Shown one piece after another: positions 24,483 through 33,860 of a stretch of 41,866 bases of DNA. The notes below the pieces were generated by a model, which saw only the letters and a list, made by a program, of their open reading frames with translations, did no database searches and was not told where the DNA came from. The position numbers and the translations under genes are program-made. Each line of letters begins with the position of its first letter. Position 1 is the first letter of the stretch. Source of the DNA: Lachnospiraceae bacterium (GTDB lineage Bacteria; Bacillota; Clostridia; Lachnospirales; Lachnospiraceae); assembly GCA_024696005.1 (NCBI GenBank), contig JAILHF010000043.1, positions 1 to 41,866 of the forward strand, given 5' to 3'.

Positions 24483-25775
24483 TCACTTTCCGTAGATCTC
24501 CGCCAGGGATTCTTCCAGGATCCGCAGGCCCTCATCGATCTCTTCCTTCTTTACGTTCAGGGGCGTTGCAAAACGCATCCCGTTTCCGTGAACTCCGCAA
24601 TTGAGCGTAAGCATGTGGCGCTTAAAGCATCCCGCCTTCACCTTTGCCCAGACCTCCGGGGCGGGAGTCCCGTCCTCGTATGCGAATTCGATTGCAGTCA
24701 TCAGTCCCAGGCCGCGCACATCATAGATGATCGGATATTTCGCACGGATCTTCTTCAGTTCGCTTCTGAGATACTCTCCCATTTCGTTTACATTTTTCAG
24801 TAGGCTTCCGTCCTTGAACTGATCCAGCACCACGCAGCCGGCTGCCGCTGCAACGGGGTTTCCTCCGAAGGTGGTTCCATGGGTACCTACCGGCCATTTT
24901 TCCGCGATATCCGGTCTCGTGATCACGGCACTCATGGGCAGTCCGCCCGCAATGGCCTTGCCGCAGGTCATGATATCCGGGATCACATCAAAGTTCTGGG
25001 AAGCCCACATCTTTCCCGTCCTGCCGAAACCTGCCTGGATCTCGTCATAGATCAGAAGGATGCCGTTCTCGTCACAGATCTTGCGCACTTCCTGCATGAA
25101 GGCCTTGGGCGGGACCACATAACCGCCTTCTCCCATGACCGGTTCCATATAGATATAGGCGACATCTTCCGGACATACGATATAACGGAGCAGTTTCTTC
25201 AGTTCAAACAGGGAATACTCTCCCCGCTTTTCCCCGGGTATCTCGGGCGGGCACAGATCCCGGCCCGGATACGGTGCAAAATACACATTTCCCATCAGCC
25301 CTTCGTAATGCTTCCGGTATTTGGAATTGGAGCCGGTGATCGAGGTGGCACCGCAGGTACGGCCGTGAAAAGATCCCATAAAGGCGATACCCGCAGATCT
25401 GCCGGTGTAGGACATTGCCAGCTTCAGCGCCGAATCCGTGGCCTCGGCTCCGCCGTTGGAGAAGAATACGGAAGTGAGCCCCTCAGGCGCTGCCTCTGCA
25501 AGCTTCTTCGCCAGCATCAGGGTCGATTCATAGTTCACCAGATTAAAGGAAGCATTCACCAGATCATCGGCCTGGGCCTTGATCGCTTCCACAATGGGCT
25601 CATAGTTATGCCCCATGGCATTTACGGCGATCCCCTGTACAAAATCCAGATACTTCTCTCCGTTCACATCCCAGAGATAGCAGCCCTTTGCTTTCTTCGC
25701 GATCAGATCCGTGTGCTTATAGAACACCGGATTCAGATATTGCTTAAAGTCCTCGAATTTCATTACTTCTGCCAT
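24483..25775 (-). CDS. Class III PLP-dependent aminotransferase
   Basis: 430 residues, typical length. Motifs: FFSNGGAEATDSALKLA (phosphate/dimer region), GSFHGRTCGATS, DEIQAGFGRTG around Asp244-Glu245, and the PLP-binding Lys273 in TCGKAIAGGLP. The class includes GABA, ornithine, acetylornithine, 5-aminovalerate and lysine-epsilon aminotransferases, which act on terminal amines and give a semialdehyde. The next gene upstream is an iron alcohol dehydrogenase, which could reduce that semialdehyde to an omega-hydroxy acid. The exact substrate is not deducible. Confidence 0.92.
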   Translation of the reverse strand: MAEVMKFEDFKQYLNPVFYKHTDLIAKKAKGCYLWDVNGEKYLDFVQGIAVNAMGHNYEPIVEAIKAQADDLVNASFNLVNYESTLMLAKKLAEAAPEGLTSVFFSNGGAEATDSALKLAMSYTGRSAGIAFMGSFHGRTCGATSITGSNSKYRKHYEGLMGNVYFAPYPGRDLCPPEIPGEKRGEYSLFELKKLLRYIVCPEDVAYIYMEPVMGEGGYVVPPKAFMQEVRKICDENGILLIYDEIQAGFGRTGKMWASQNFDVIPDIMTCGKAIAGGLPMSAVITRPDIAEKWPVGTHGTTFGGNPVAAAAGCVVLDQFKDGSLLKNVNEMGEYLRSELKKIRAKYPIIYDVRGLGLMTAIEFAYEDGTPAPEVWAKVKAGCFKRHMLTLNCGVHGNGMRFATPLNVKKEEIDEGLRILEESLAEIYGK

Positions 25776-25795
25776 AATCTTGTTCCTCCTTTTAT

Positions 25796-26962
25796 TTAGT
25801 GATCCGCTTTCTTAAGGATTTCATAAACATCTTCCCTTCTTACCTTCACCGGATTCACCGCCAGCAGACGGTAAGCCATCGTCCCATCCACGATGGTATC
25901 GAACATATCGGGGGTGACCGGGATCTTCAGATCCTTGAGGGAATCCGGGATCCGGAGGTCGGAAGCCATCTTCCGTACCGCCTTCACTGCAAGGGCTGCC
26001 GCATCCGTATCGGAAAGACCCGTGATATTCTCCCCAAGCAGCTCCGCGATCCTGGCAAACTTCTTCGGATTACCGGCCACATTCATCTCCATCACATAAG
26101 GCAGCAAGAGCGAATTCCCGATGCCGTGCGGGGTATGTGCGATGCCGCCCATAGCCTGGGAGATCCCGTGTACCGCTCCGAGCCCTGCATTTACCATTGC
26201 TGCCGCTCCCAATATGGAAGCGATGGCCATCCGGCTTCTTGCCTCGATATTCGTCGGATCGTACATCGCCGTGCGGATGTTCTCCCCGATCATCGAAATG
26301 CATTTCTCGGCGTACATATCGCTTAAAGGTTCCGCGTTTAAGGAAACATAAGCTTCAATGGCATGAGTCAGTGCATCCATGCCGGTACTGGCTGTGATCA
26401 TGGGCGGCATCCCGATATGCATCAGCGGATCGACGATGGCTGCCAGGGGCATCAGGTATTCGTGGGTTACCGACAGCTTGATATTATTCTGCTCATCGGT
26501 GATCACGGATGCTGCCGTCACTTCCGAACCGGAGCCTGCCGTAGTGGGCACCGCCAGGAGCGGAAGAGGCCGCTTTGTTACGGTTTTGGTACCGCCGAAG
26601 AGATAATCCCTGACCGAACCCTCATTGGTCGCCAGCATGCACATGGCCTTTGCCGTATCGATGGAGCTTCCTCCGCCTACCGCGATCACACCGTCGGCCC
26701 CCGACTGAAGCAATACCTCTCTTGCCGCATCCACCTCCTCGATCGGAGGATCGGCTACTGCCGAATCAAAGAGACAATAGTCAACATTCTGCGCTTTCAG
26801 TCCGGCCAGCAGATCTTGAAAGCCTTTGGTCCCCGCGATCCCCTGGTCCGTTACCACCATCACCTTTTTGATGCCGTACTGTTCCAGTACCGGTTTCAGA
26901 TCCAGTGACGAACCCGTTCCGAAAATGATCTTAGTCGGCAGCTTAAAGATAAAATCCTTCAT
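25796..26962 (-). CDS. Iron-containing (group III) alcohol dehydrogenase
   Basis: 388 residues. NAD-binding GGGSSIDTAKAM near residue 97, PTTAGSGSEVT, and the metal-binding His set in GMDALTHAIEAYVS, GAVHGISQAMGG and HTPHGIGNSLLLPYVM are all present. Members reduce aldehydes, including 4-hydroxybutyrate and 5-hydroxyvalerate dehydrogenases. It sits 24 bp after proC and 20 bp before the aminotransferase. Together with that enzyme it could convert an omega-amino acid to an omega-hydroxy acid. Confidence 0.92.
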   Translation of the reverse strand: MKDFIFKLPTKIIFGTGSSLDLKPVLEQYGIKKVMVVTDQGIAGTKGFQDLLAGLKAQNVDYCLFDSAVADPPIEEVDAAREVLLQSGADGVIAVGGGSSIDTAKAMCMLATNEGSVRDYLFGGTKTVTKRPLPLLAVPTTAGSGSEVTAASVITDEQNNIKLSVTHEYLMPLAAIVDPLMHIGMPPMITASTGMDALTHAIEAYVSLNAEPLSDMYAEKCISMIGENIRTAMYDPTNIEARSRMAIASILGAAAMVNAGLGAVHGISQAMGGIAHTPHGIGNSLLLPYVMEMNVAGNPKKFARIAELLGENITGLSDTDAAALAVKAVRKMASDLRIPDSLKDLKIPVTPDMFDTIVDGTMAYRLLAVNPVKVRREDVYEILKKADH

Positions 26963-26986
26963 ATCCTTTCTCCTCCCTGCTTTCTG

Positions 26987-27790
26987 CTATTTCACAGAAG
27001 CCTTTGTTTTCTCATATGCCGCGATCACGGCGTCCATCGCCGCTCCGCTGAATGCCCGTTCTTCCAGTACCCGTACTCCCTGTATCGTGGTGCCGCCGGG
27101 GGAACATACCTCTTCTTTCAACGCCCCCGGATTCCTGCCGGACAGAAGGGTGAGTTTTGCGCTACCGATCAGCATCTGCGCTGCCAGAAGTGTTGCCTCC
27201 TTCCGGGGTACTCCGCAGGCCAGCGCTCCGTCCGCAAGCCCGCCGATAAACATCTGGACGAATGCGGGACCGCAACCCGTAAGGGCGGTGGCTGCATCGA
27301 TCTGTTCTTCCTGCATCTCCATACACAGGCCGGCAGCCTCCAATACATTTATGAGCTGCTCTGTTTCCTTCGGTCCTGCCCTATCACCACAGGCGTACAG
27401 GATCACGCCTTCCCCTACCGAAACCGGTGTATTCGGCATGATACGGACCACCGGAACATTTCCGCCTGCCATCTCCCCGATCTCCCCGATCGTAAGTGAC
27501 GCCGCCATGGACACGAGTAGCGGGGCTTTCTTCCGTTCCTGCAGGAAGGGGCGGATATCGGCAAGAAGCTTCTCCATAGCCTGAGGGATCACTCCCAGAA
27601 AAATACAGTCACATTCCTTTGCGATGGACACCCTGTCCGAAACATTTGCATGAAGTTCCATAGCCAGCTTTTCCGCTTTATCCGGATCTCTGTTTGAAAG
27701 ATAAAGCTGTTTTACATCTATCCTGCGGCAAATCGCTCTTGCCAGAGCCGATCCCATATTCCCGCAGCCGATAAATCCGTAGCTCTTCAT
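26987..27790 (-). CDS. proC: Pyrroline-5-carboxylate reductase family protein
   Basis: 267 residues, usual length. N-terminal NAD(P)-binding motif GFIGCGNMGSALARAI; C-terminal helical domain with VRIMPNTPVSVGEG, ALTGCGPAFVQMFIGGLADGA and SPGGTTIQGVRVLEE, which are ProC signatures. It reduces 1-pyrroline-5-carboxylate to L-proline. Its place inside a catabolic operon, away from proAB, suggests it may handle a cyclic imine made by the pathway, or reduce a related ring imine. It lies 12 bp downstream of livF. Confidence 0.9.
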   Translation of the reverse strand: MKSYGFIGCGNMGSALARAICRRIDVKQLYLSNRDPDKAEKLAMELHANVSDRVSIAKECDCIFLGVIPQAMEKLLADIRPFLQERKKAPLLVSMAASLTIGEIGEMAGGNVPVVRIMPNTPVSVGEGVILYACGDRAGPKETEQLINVLEAAGLCMEMQEEQIDAATALTGCGPAFVQMFIGGLADGALACGVPRKEATLLAAQMLIGSAKLTLLSGRNPGALKEEVCSPGGTTIQGVRVLEERAFSGAAMDAVIAAYEKTKASVK

Positions 27791-27802
27791 CGTGATCCTC
27801 CT

Positions 27803-28519
27803 CTACAGTCCCAGATAGGATTTCCGGATCTCATCATCCCGCATCAGATCTTTTGCAAGGCCTTCCCTTACGATCTGTCCCACCTCGATGATGTAGGCCC
27901 GCTTTGCTGCCGTAAGAGCCATCTGTGCATTCTGCTCCACAAGCAGGATCGTAGTATGCTGTTCTTTATTGATCTGCCGTATGATATGGAAAACATCCTC
28001 CACGATCACGGGAGCCAGCCCCATTGACGGCTCATCCAAAAGCAGCAATTTGGGATTGGCCATCAGTGCCCTTGCCATGGCAAGCATCTGAAGCTCGCCT
28101 CCCGATAAAGTACCGCTGATCTGTTTCATTCTTTCCTTCAGGCGCGGGAACAGACTGTATACCCATTCCTTATCCTTTTTGATCCCTTCCTTATCATTCC
28201 GTATAAAAGCCCCGATATCGATATTCTCCGCCACCGTAAGGGTGGGAAAGATCCCTCTTCCTTCCGGCACCTGGGAAATGCCGTCTGTCACCAGTCTGTG
28301 CGCTTCGGTACCGACGATATTCTTTCCGCAGTACAGGATCTCGCCGCCCACAGGCTTTAACAGACCGGAGATCGTATGCATGGTCGTAGTCTTTCCGGCT
28401 CCGTTCGGTCCGATCAGGGCAACGGTCTCACCTTCGTCCACATGAAAGGAGATCTCCTTCAATGCGGGTACGATCCCGTAACTGACTGACAGATTTTTAA
28501 CCTCAAGTATGCCGCTCAT
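27803..28519 (-). CDS. livF: Branched-chain/other amino-acid ABC transporter, ATP-binding protein LivF-like
   Basis: 238 residues from ATG 28519 (GGAGG 6 nt upstream). Walker A GPNGAGKTT, signature LSGGELQMLAMARAL, Walker B LLLLDEPSMGLAPVIVEDVF, which is the LivF hallmark. It energises uptake with LivG. Transporters of this type also import other amino acids, so the name does not fix the substrate. Confidence 0.92.
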   Translation of the reverse strand: MSGILEVKNLSVSYGIVPALKEISFHVDEGETVALIGPNGAGKTTTMHTISGLLKPVGGEILYCGKNIVGTEAHRLVTDGISQVPEGRGIFPTLTVAENIDIGAFIRNDKEGIKKDKEWVYSLFPRLKERMKQISGTLSGGELQMLAMARALMANPKLLLLDEPSMGLAPVIVEDVFHIIRQINKEQHTTILLVEQNAQMALTAAKRAYIIEVGQIVREGLAKDLMRDDEIRKSYLGL

Positions 28520-28536
28520 ACACACCCTCCTATCCT

Positions 28537-29325
28537 TTACGCTTCTTCCTCATCCTTAAACTCGCCCGAACCGAGATAGGCTTCGATCACCCTGGGATTC
28601 GTCTGGATCTCTTCCGGCTTTCCTTCTGCGATCTTCTGTCCGTGATCGAGAACGATGATACGGTCGGAGATCCCCATCACGAATTTCATATCATGTTCGA
28701 TGATCAGCACCGTCACCTTCATCTTCTCTGTGATATAATGGATCACATTTGTCAGTTCCTCTTTCTCGATACCGTTCATTCCTGCTCCGGGTTCATCCAG
28801 AAGAAGGAGCTGCGGCTTTGTCGCAAGACCGCGGGCGATCTCCAGCAGACGCTGTTTTCCGTAAGGTAATGAGGTGGCCATCTCCGCTTCCATCTCCTTC
28901 AGGCCAACGATATCCAGAAGTTCCAGACATTCTTCCACGACCTGTCTTCTTTTTCCGGCGGTCCTTCCCATTCCGAACAGTGCACCCAGGAGTCCCTCCC
29001 GGTTACACTCGGGATGGGCGATCAGAACATTTTCCAAAACCGTCATGCTTTTTACGAGCCGGATATTCTGAAAAGTTCTCGCGATCCCAAGCTTCGTTCT
29101 CTCATGCGCCTTTACGTTTGTGATATTCTTATAGTCGAAGAATATATTTCCCGAGGTGCAATGGTATACTCCTGTCAGGAGATTGAATAAGGTTGTCTTT
29201 CCGGCTCCGTTCGGTCCGATCAGCGACAGGACCTCGCCTCTTCTCTGAACCAGATTGACACTGTCCACCGCAACCAGTCCTCCGAACCGGATCGTTACTT
29301 CTTTTGTTTCAATGATCTTATTCAT
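28537..29325 (-). CDS. livG: Amino-acid ABC transporter, ATP-binding protein LivG-like
   Basis: 262 residues. Walker A GPNGAGKTTLFNLLTG, LivG-type TFQNIRLVKSMTVLENVLIA, a signature region LPYGKQRLLEIARGLA with the LivG-like degenerate motif, Walker B LLLLDEPGAGMN, and EHDMKFVM switch region. It starts 24 bp after livM and ends 17 bp before livF. Confidence 0.92.
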   Translation of the reverse strand: MNKIIETKEVTIRFGGLVAVDSVNLVQRRGEVLSLIGPNGAGKTTLFNLLTGVYHCTSGNIFFDYKNITNVKAHERTKLGIARTFQNIRLVKSMTVLENVLIAHPECNREGLLGALFGMGRTAGKRRQVVEECLELLDIVGLKEMEAEMATSLPYGKQRLLEIARGLATKPQLLLLDEPGAGMNGIEKEELTNVIHYITEKMKVTVLIIEHDMKFVMGISDRIIVLDHGQKIAEGKPEEIQTNPRVIEAYLGSGEFKDEEEA

Positions 29326-29349
29326 ACAGGATCGCCTCCCCTGATCTTT

Positions 29350-30357
29350 TTACTTCTTAACACTCTCAAATGCTCTGATCTTATACTCATTCAGCATTCT
29401 GTTGGATCTCGCCCAGATGCCTTCGGGACGGAAGATCATCATGATCACCATCAGTGCACCGTACACCACCATGCGGTATTCCGAAAAGGAACGGAGCACC
29501 TCCGGCAATGCTGTCAGCAATACTGCTCCCAGGACGGATCCGGGAATGGAGCCCATGCCTCCGAGCACCACCATGGATACCATTTTGATCGACTCCGCAT
29601 AGGCAAAGGATGTGGGGGAGATCATGCCCATATAGACTGCATAAAAGCTGCCGATCATCGCTGCCATCCCTCCGCCGATCACAAAGCCCCAAAGCTTGTA
29701 TTTGACTACATTGATCCCCAGTGCGGTTGCGGCTATGTCATCCTCGTTCACCACCATCATCGCCATTCCGAAACCGGAATTGTTGAAGCGCTTCATAAAA
29801 AAGAGGAATACCGCTACCACGATGGCGATAAAGTAAAAGTATGCCTGCTTGCTGCTGATCTCAAATCCGAACAGTACCGGATCCGGAATATTGGGGATCC
29901 CGGCGGGGCCCTTGGTCAGATCCACGGCATTGGTCAGAAACAGCCGGAACACTTCCCCAAAACCAAGTGTGATCACTGCCAGGTAATCTCCCCGAAGCTT
30001 CAGGGTCGGCAGACAGAGCAGCATCGCGAAAATACTTGTCAGGAGCGTACTTAAGAGCGTCGCCTGGAAGAAGCCCATATTCTGCTGGGTGATCAGCAGT
30101 GTGGTGATATAAGCCCCCATACCGTAGAAGCACACATGCCCCAGAGAGAACTGGCCGGACCATCCGATGATCAGGTTCAGGGACAGGGTCAGGCAAACAT
30201 ATATCCCGCAGAGGATCAGGATGTGGAGCACATAATTGTCTTCGATGATATAAGGTGCAGAGATTACGATACCCGCAAGTACGATGATAAGAAGTATCCT
30301 CTGCCACCTGTTCAGGCGGATGTCTTTCAATTTTGAAAAGAATGCTTTCATTTTCAT
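29350..30357 (-). CDS. livM: Amino-acid ABC transporter permease LivM-like
   Basis: 335 residues, polytopic, with the LivM segments LSLNLIIGWSGQFSLGHVCFYGMGAY, LRGDYLAVITLGFGEVFRLFL and SIKMVSMVVLGGMGSIPGSVLGA. It starts at ATG 30357 after GGAGCTCT. It pairs with LivH to form the membrane channel. Confidence 0.92.
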   Translation of the reverse strand: MKMKAFFSKLKDIRLNRWQRILLIIVLAGIVISAPYIIEDNYVLHILILCGIYVCLTLSLNLIIGWSGQFSLGHVCFYGMGAYITTLLITQQNMGFFQATLLSTLLTSIFAMLLCLPTLKLRGDYLAVITLGFGEVFRLFLTNAVDLTKGPAGIPNIPDPVLFGFEISSKQAYFYFIAIVVAVFLFFMKRFNNSGFGMAMMVVNEDDIAATALGINVVKYKLWGFVIGGGMAAMIGSFYAVYMGMISPTSFAYAESIKMVSMVVLGGMGSIPGSVLGAVLLTALPEVLRSFSEYRMVVYGALMVIMMIFRPEGIWARSNRMLNEYKIRAFESVKK

Positions 30358-30368
30358 AGAGCTCCTCC

Positions 30369-31241
30369 TTACACCTTATCGATCCGTTTTGCTCCCATCA
30401 GGCCGGACGGCCGGATGACCAGGATCACGATCATGACCAGGAAGGCAAATGCATCGCGATACGCCGGTGATATGTAGCCTGCACCGAGGCATTCGATGAT
30501 ACCGATGATAAAGCCTCCCAGTACTGAACCCATTATGGATCCAATCCCGCCCAGGATAGCGGCGGCAAAGGCTTTCATTCCCAGCAGATATCCCATGGTC
30601 GGATAAACCGCGCTGTAGTAAACCCCGATCAGGATACCGGCCACACCTGCCATAAATGCACCGATGGCAAAGGTTCCGGATATGATCAGGTTTGTATTGA
30701 TGCCCATAAGCTTTGCATTGTTGACGCTTACGGAACAGGCTCTCATCGCCACCCCGACCTTCGTCTTGTAGACCAGGATATACAGGATCAGCAGCATAAT
30801 GGCCGTTACCACCAGGATCAGGATCTGAAGGTTACTGATCGACAGACCGCCCACCATGTAGGTTTTTGATTCGATGGCCTTAAACTGTCTGGTAGTGCTT
30901 CCGAAGATCAGCTGTGCCAGGTTCTGCAGAAAAGTGGACATTCCGAGTGCACTGACCAGCACCGCCATCTTTCTGTTTCCCGATTTGATCGGCCGGTACG
31001 CCACCCGTTCCACACTCATTCCCAGGATCGCCGCAAACGCCGCTGCCAGGATGATCATCACCAGAACCGGCATATTCAGCTTTGTTGCAAGAATGAGTCC
31101 GATAAAGGTCGCAAACATCAAAACATCCGCGTGTGCCCAGTTAACGATCTGAAGGACTCCGTATACCATCGAATATCCAAGGGCAACCATAGCGTAGATC
31201 CCGCCTACGATGATCCCGTTTATCAGATGTTGAAAAAACAT
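30369..31241 (-). CDS. livH: Amino-acid ABC transporter permease LivH-like
   Basis: 290 residues. LivH signatures: NGIIVGGIYAMVALGYSMVYGVLQIVNWAHADVLM at the N-terminus, and KAFAAAILGGIGSIMGSVLGGFIIGIIE near the C-terminus. Eight or so hydrophobic segments. It starts 12 bp after the cytidylate-kinase-like gene and lies 11 bp before livM. Confidence 0.92.
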   Translation of the reverse strand: MFFQHLINGIIVGGIYAMVALGYSMVYGVLQIVNWAHADVLMFATFIGLILATKLNMPVLVMIILAAAFAAILGMSVERVAYRPIKSGNRKMAVLVSALGMSTFLQNLAQLIFGSTTRQFKAIESKTYMVGGLSISNLQILILVVTAIMLLILYILVYKTKVGVAMRACSVSVNNAKLMGINTNLIISGTFAIGAFMAGVAGILIGVYYSAVYPTMGYLLGMKAFAAAILGGIGSIMGSVLGGFIIGIIECLGAGYISPAYRDAFAFLVMIVILVIRPSGLMGAKRIDKV

Positions 31242-31253
31242 AGGTATCCCTCC

Positions 31254-31880
31254 TTACATGGCTTTTCGTTCCTCATAAAGCTGTTTCAGGATCGAAACAC
31301 ATTTTGCCCGCCCCCAGGAAGCCGAATTCAGGCAGATATCGTAATAAACCGGGTCTCCCCACTTCCTTCCGCCCGTATAGTAGCGGTAATAATCCGAACG
31401 GTACTTATTGGTCTTGTTGATCATCCGGATCGCTTCCATTTCTTCCACTCCCATCCGATCTACGATGGAAACGATACAGGCGGACATCGGTGCATCGATA
31501 TACACTCTGATCACACTCTTTTTGTCCTTCAGAACATAATCCGCGCATTTTCCGATGATGATGCAGCTTTCCGTCTTTGCCAGTTCCTCGATCACTTCAC
31601 TCTGTATATGAAACAGATTGTTGTCATGCGTAAACTTCCTGTCCGATGCTTCCACCTTATAGTTTCTCGGAACCGAACCGAGCATTTTCCTGAGGAAAGA
31701 ACTTTTCAGCTTCTCATCCGTTTCTTCAAACAGTGCTTTGCTGATCCCACTCTTATCGGAAGCCATATTCAGGATCTCCTTTTCATAACAGGGTATCCCC
31801 AGCTCTTCCGCCAGTATCACACCGATCTCTTTTCCGCCGCTGCCGAATCCACGGGCGATCGTGATCACTACATTTTTCAT
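31254..31880 (-). CDS. Cytidylate kinase-like family protein
   Basis: 208 residues from ATG 31880 (AAGGAGGTGGCGCTT before it). An N-terminal P-loop-like sequence ITIARGFGSGGKEIG is followed by LAEELGIPCYEKEIL, as in the cytidylate-kinase-like (CK2) family frequent in gut Firmicutes. YYTGGRKWGDPVYYDICLNSA is the conserved C-terminal family segment. The family is annotated as nucleotide kinase-like but its true substrate is not established. Its place between a racemase and the importer genes is unusual; it may be a regulatory or substrate-phosphorylating kinase. Confidence 0.82.
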   Translation of the reverse strand: MKNVVITIARGFGSGGKEIGVILAEELGIPCYEKEILNMASDKSGISKALFEETDEKLKSSFLRKMLGSVPRNYKVEASDRKFTHDNNLFHIQSEVIEELAKTESCIIIGKCADYVLKDKKSVIRVYIDAPMSACIVSIVDRMGVEEMEAIRMINKTNKYRSDYYRYYTGGRKWGDPVYYDICLNSASWGRAKCVSILKQLYEERKAM

Positions 31881-31893
31881 AAGCGCCACCTCC

Positions 31894-32679
31894 TTATATA
31901 AATCCTTCATAAGGTCTCTGAGCTACGGAAGAATGGAGCCATTTGATCAGGGTGATAAAGTCAAATACCGGAAGTCCCGTCTCTCTCTGAACCGCTGCCG
32001 CATAAGGCGGCATATCGCTGCATTCCAGGAGGATCGCACCTATCTCCTCTGCTCCGCTCACCGCTTCCACGGCTTTACCCACAACATCCTTTCTTGCAAG
32101 ATCATTATCCCAGTCGCCCCGGTTTTTGATCACGCAGGAGAAATGTTCTGATGTCGCGAGGTCTTTGATCACCAGCCTTTCCTTCATCCCTTCCGTGATG
32201 TCGCAGTTATCAAGCAGTCTTTCCGTAATGGATTTTGCATCAGCCGTAAGGATCGCCAGTTTCTGCGTGGGCTTTAAGGTTGCCAGCACCCAGGGCACCT
32301 GTACCAGACTGGAAAGCGCTACCGGCACGCTGCACAGCTCCGCTATTTCCTTCTGGTAGTTTCCGAAAAAACCGCATGCACCGCTGATGGCTCTCACTCC
32401 TTCCTTCATAAGTGTCATGCAGGCTTCCCGGATCGCGGCCCCAACCTTTTCATCACAGGCAAAGAGTTCGTCACAGTCAATCCCTTTCACCGGGATCATC
32501 CTTACGGGAAAGGGATAGGTTCCGGCATTCACTACGTTTCCCGGCATGATCGGATAGAAGACATTTTCGATATAGACCACTCCGATCGGATAACCCGCTA
32601 TGTTCTGCCCTTTTCCCATCCTCACATATACGCCGTCATTCGTTTCATTCAGTAAGCCGTACTGATATCCCTTTTCCAT
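31894..32679 (-). CDS. Aspartate/glutamate/hydantoin racemase-family protein
   Basis: 261 residues. The family uses two Cys as acid/base pair; candidates are the Cys in SGACGFFGNYQ and the Cys in LLECSDMPPYA, both in the expected context. It is a cofactor-independent racemase or isomerase of amino or related acids. As the first enzyme gene after the binding protein, it could invert the imported substrate before the FAD-dependent dehydrogenase acts. It lies 23 bp after livK. Confidence 0.82.
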   Translation of the reverse strand: MEKGYQYGLLNETNDGVYVRMGKGQNIAGYPIGVVYIENVFYPIMPGNVVNAGTYPFPVRMIPVKGIDCDELFACDEKVGAAIREACMTLMKEGVRAISGACGFFGNYQKEIAELCSVPVALSSLVQVPWVLATLKPTQKLAILTADAKSITERLLDNCDITEGMKERLVIKDLATSEHFSCVIKNRGDWDNDLARKDVVGKAVEAVSGAEEIGAILLECSDMPPYAAAVQRETGLPVFDFITLIKWLHSSVAQRPYEGFI

Positions 32680-32702
32680 AAGACGCTCCCTTTCTTTTCA
32701 GA

Positions 32703-33821
32703 TTACTTCATAAGAGTGAAAATTCCGTTTTCAACCCTGAACATCAGCTCTTTCTTGGAACTGTTGCAATTTACAAAGGAATAGGTTCCGCAAACTCCTT
32801 CATATGTGATCTTGGAGATCTGCTCGTTGATGCTCTCTCTCGTAAGCTCACCGCTGCAGTTCTTCATAGCCTGGATGACGATGCATGCCGCATCATATGA
32901 CGAAGCTGCCCAGTTACCGGGTTCGTATCCGTATTCCGCCTTAAACTCTTCCACAAAGGTCTTGGCCTTTTCGGACAGTTCCTTATCAAATTCACCCTGT
33001 ACATAAACGCCTTCGGTATCGTAGTCCAGAAGTGCCGGAGCATATCCTCCGTTCCCGCAAAGGATGACCATATCCTTGCATCCGTAATCATCTCTCTGTT
33101 CACAGATCAGGCCCTGCTCCGTCACACATCCTGCGATAAAGATCGCTTCCGCCCCGGATGCACCGGTAGCCGTAAGCTGTGTGGAATAGTCTACCGTTTC
33201 GCCGTAAACATAGGTCTGTACCGTAACGATCTCCACTCCGAGTTCCTCGCACTTTGCCGTAAATGCATCGGCAATCCCCAGGCCGTAATCATCATTCTCA
33301 TAAAAGAGCGCTACCTTTGAGATCCCCTGGCTTTCGAAAAACTCTGCTGCATAGGATCCGCAGTCCGAATCATTCGGTGCCGTGCGGTAGAAATAATCAC
33401 TGCAGCCGGTGAGGGCCGGGGTGGTTGCTACCGGGCTGATTGCCGGAAGATGTCCTCCTTTATAGGTATCCACCTGCGCCAGCATACAGGAACTGTTATA
33501 GGAAGAAACCACCGCCAGGATATCGCTCTTGTCCACAAACTTGTTTGCGATTGAGGCTGCGGAAGTAGGAGAACCTTCATCATCTTCCTGTACCAGCGTG
33601 ATCGTTTTTCCTCCGATCCCTCCCTTCTCATTTTCCTGCTTCACCGCCAGATTGACGGCATCCACACAGGTCTTTCCGTCTGCTGCGATGGTTCCGGTCA
33701 GTGGAAAGGATGCTCCGATCGAAATGGATTTACTTTCCGCCGCTCCTCCGCAGCCCGTTGTCAGTGTCGCCATCGTTGTCATAAGTGCCATCGTCAACAT
33801 GATCCCTTTTCTCTTTTTCAT
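32703..33821 (-). CDS. livK: Amino-acid ABC transporter substrate-binding lipoprotein, LivK-like
   Basis: 372 residues from ATG 33821 after AAGGAGGATAGATT. Lipoprotein signal MKKRKGIMLTMALMTT with lipobox TTGC (Cys24). Type I periplasmic-binding fold of the Leu/Ile/Val receptor family: SIGASFPLTGTIAADGKTCVDAVNLAVKQ, then VVSSYNSSCMLAQ and FYENDDYGLGIADAF. It delivers its ligand to LivHMGF. It is the first gene of the long operon. The ligand is not known. Confidence 0.92.
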   Translation of the reverse strand: MKKRKGIMLTMALMTTMATLTTGCGGAAESKSISIGASFPLTGTIAADGKTCVDAVNLAVKQENEKGGIGGKTITLVQEDDEGSPTSAASIANKFVDKSDILAVVSSYNSSCMLAQVDTYKGGHLPAISPVATTPALTGCSDYFYRTAPNDSDCGSYAAEFFESQGISKVALFYENDDYGLGIADAFTAKCEELGVEIVTVQTYVYGETVDYSTQLTATGASGAEAIFIAGCVTEQGLICEQRDDYGCKDMVILCGNGGYAPALLDYDTEGVYVQGEFDKELSEKAKTFVEEFKAEYGYEPGNWAASSYDAACIVIQAMKNCSGELTRESINEQISKITYEGVCGTYSFVNCNSSKKELMFRVENGIFTLMK

Positions 33822-33860
33822 AATCTATCCTCCTTCTATGTACCCATCCGGTACTATTTT

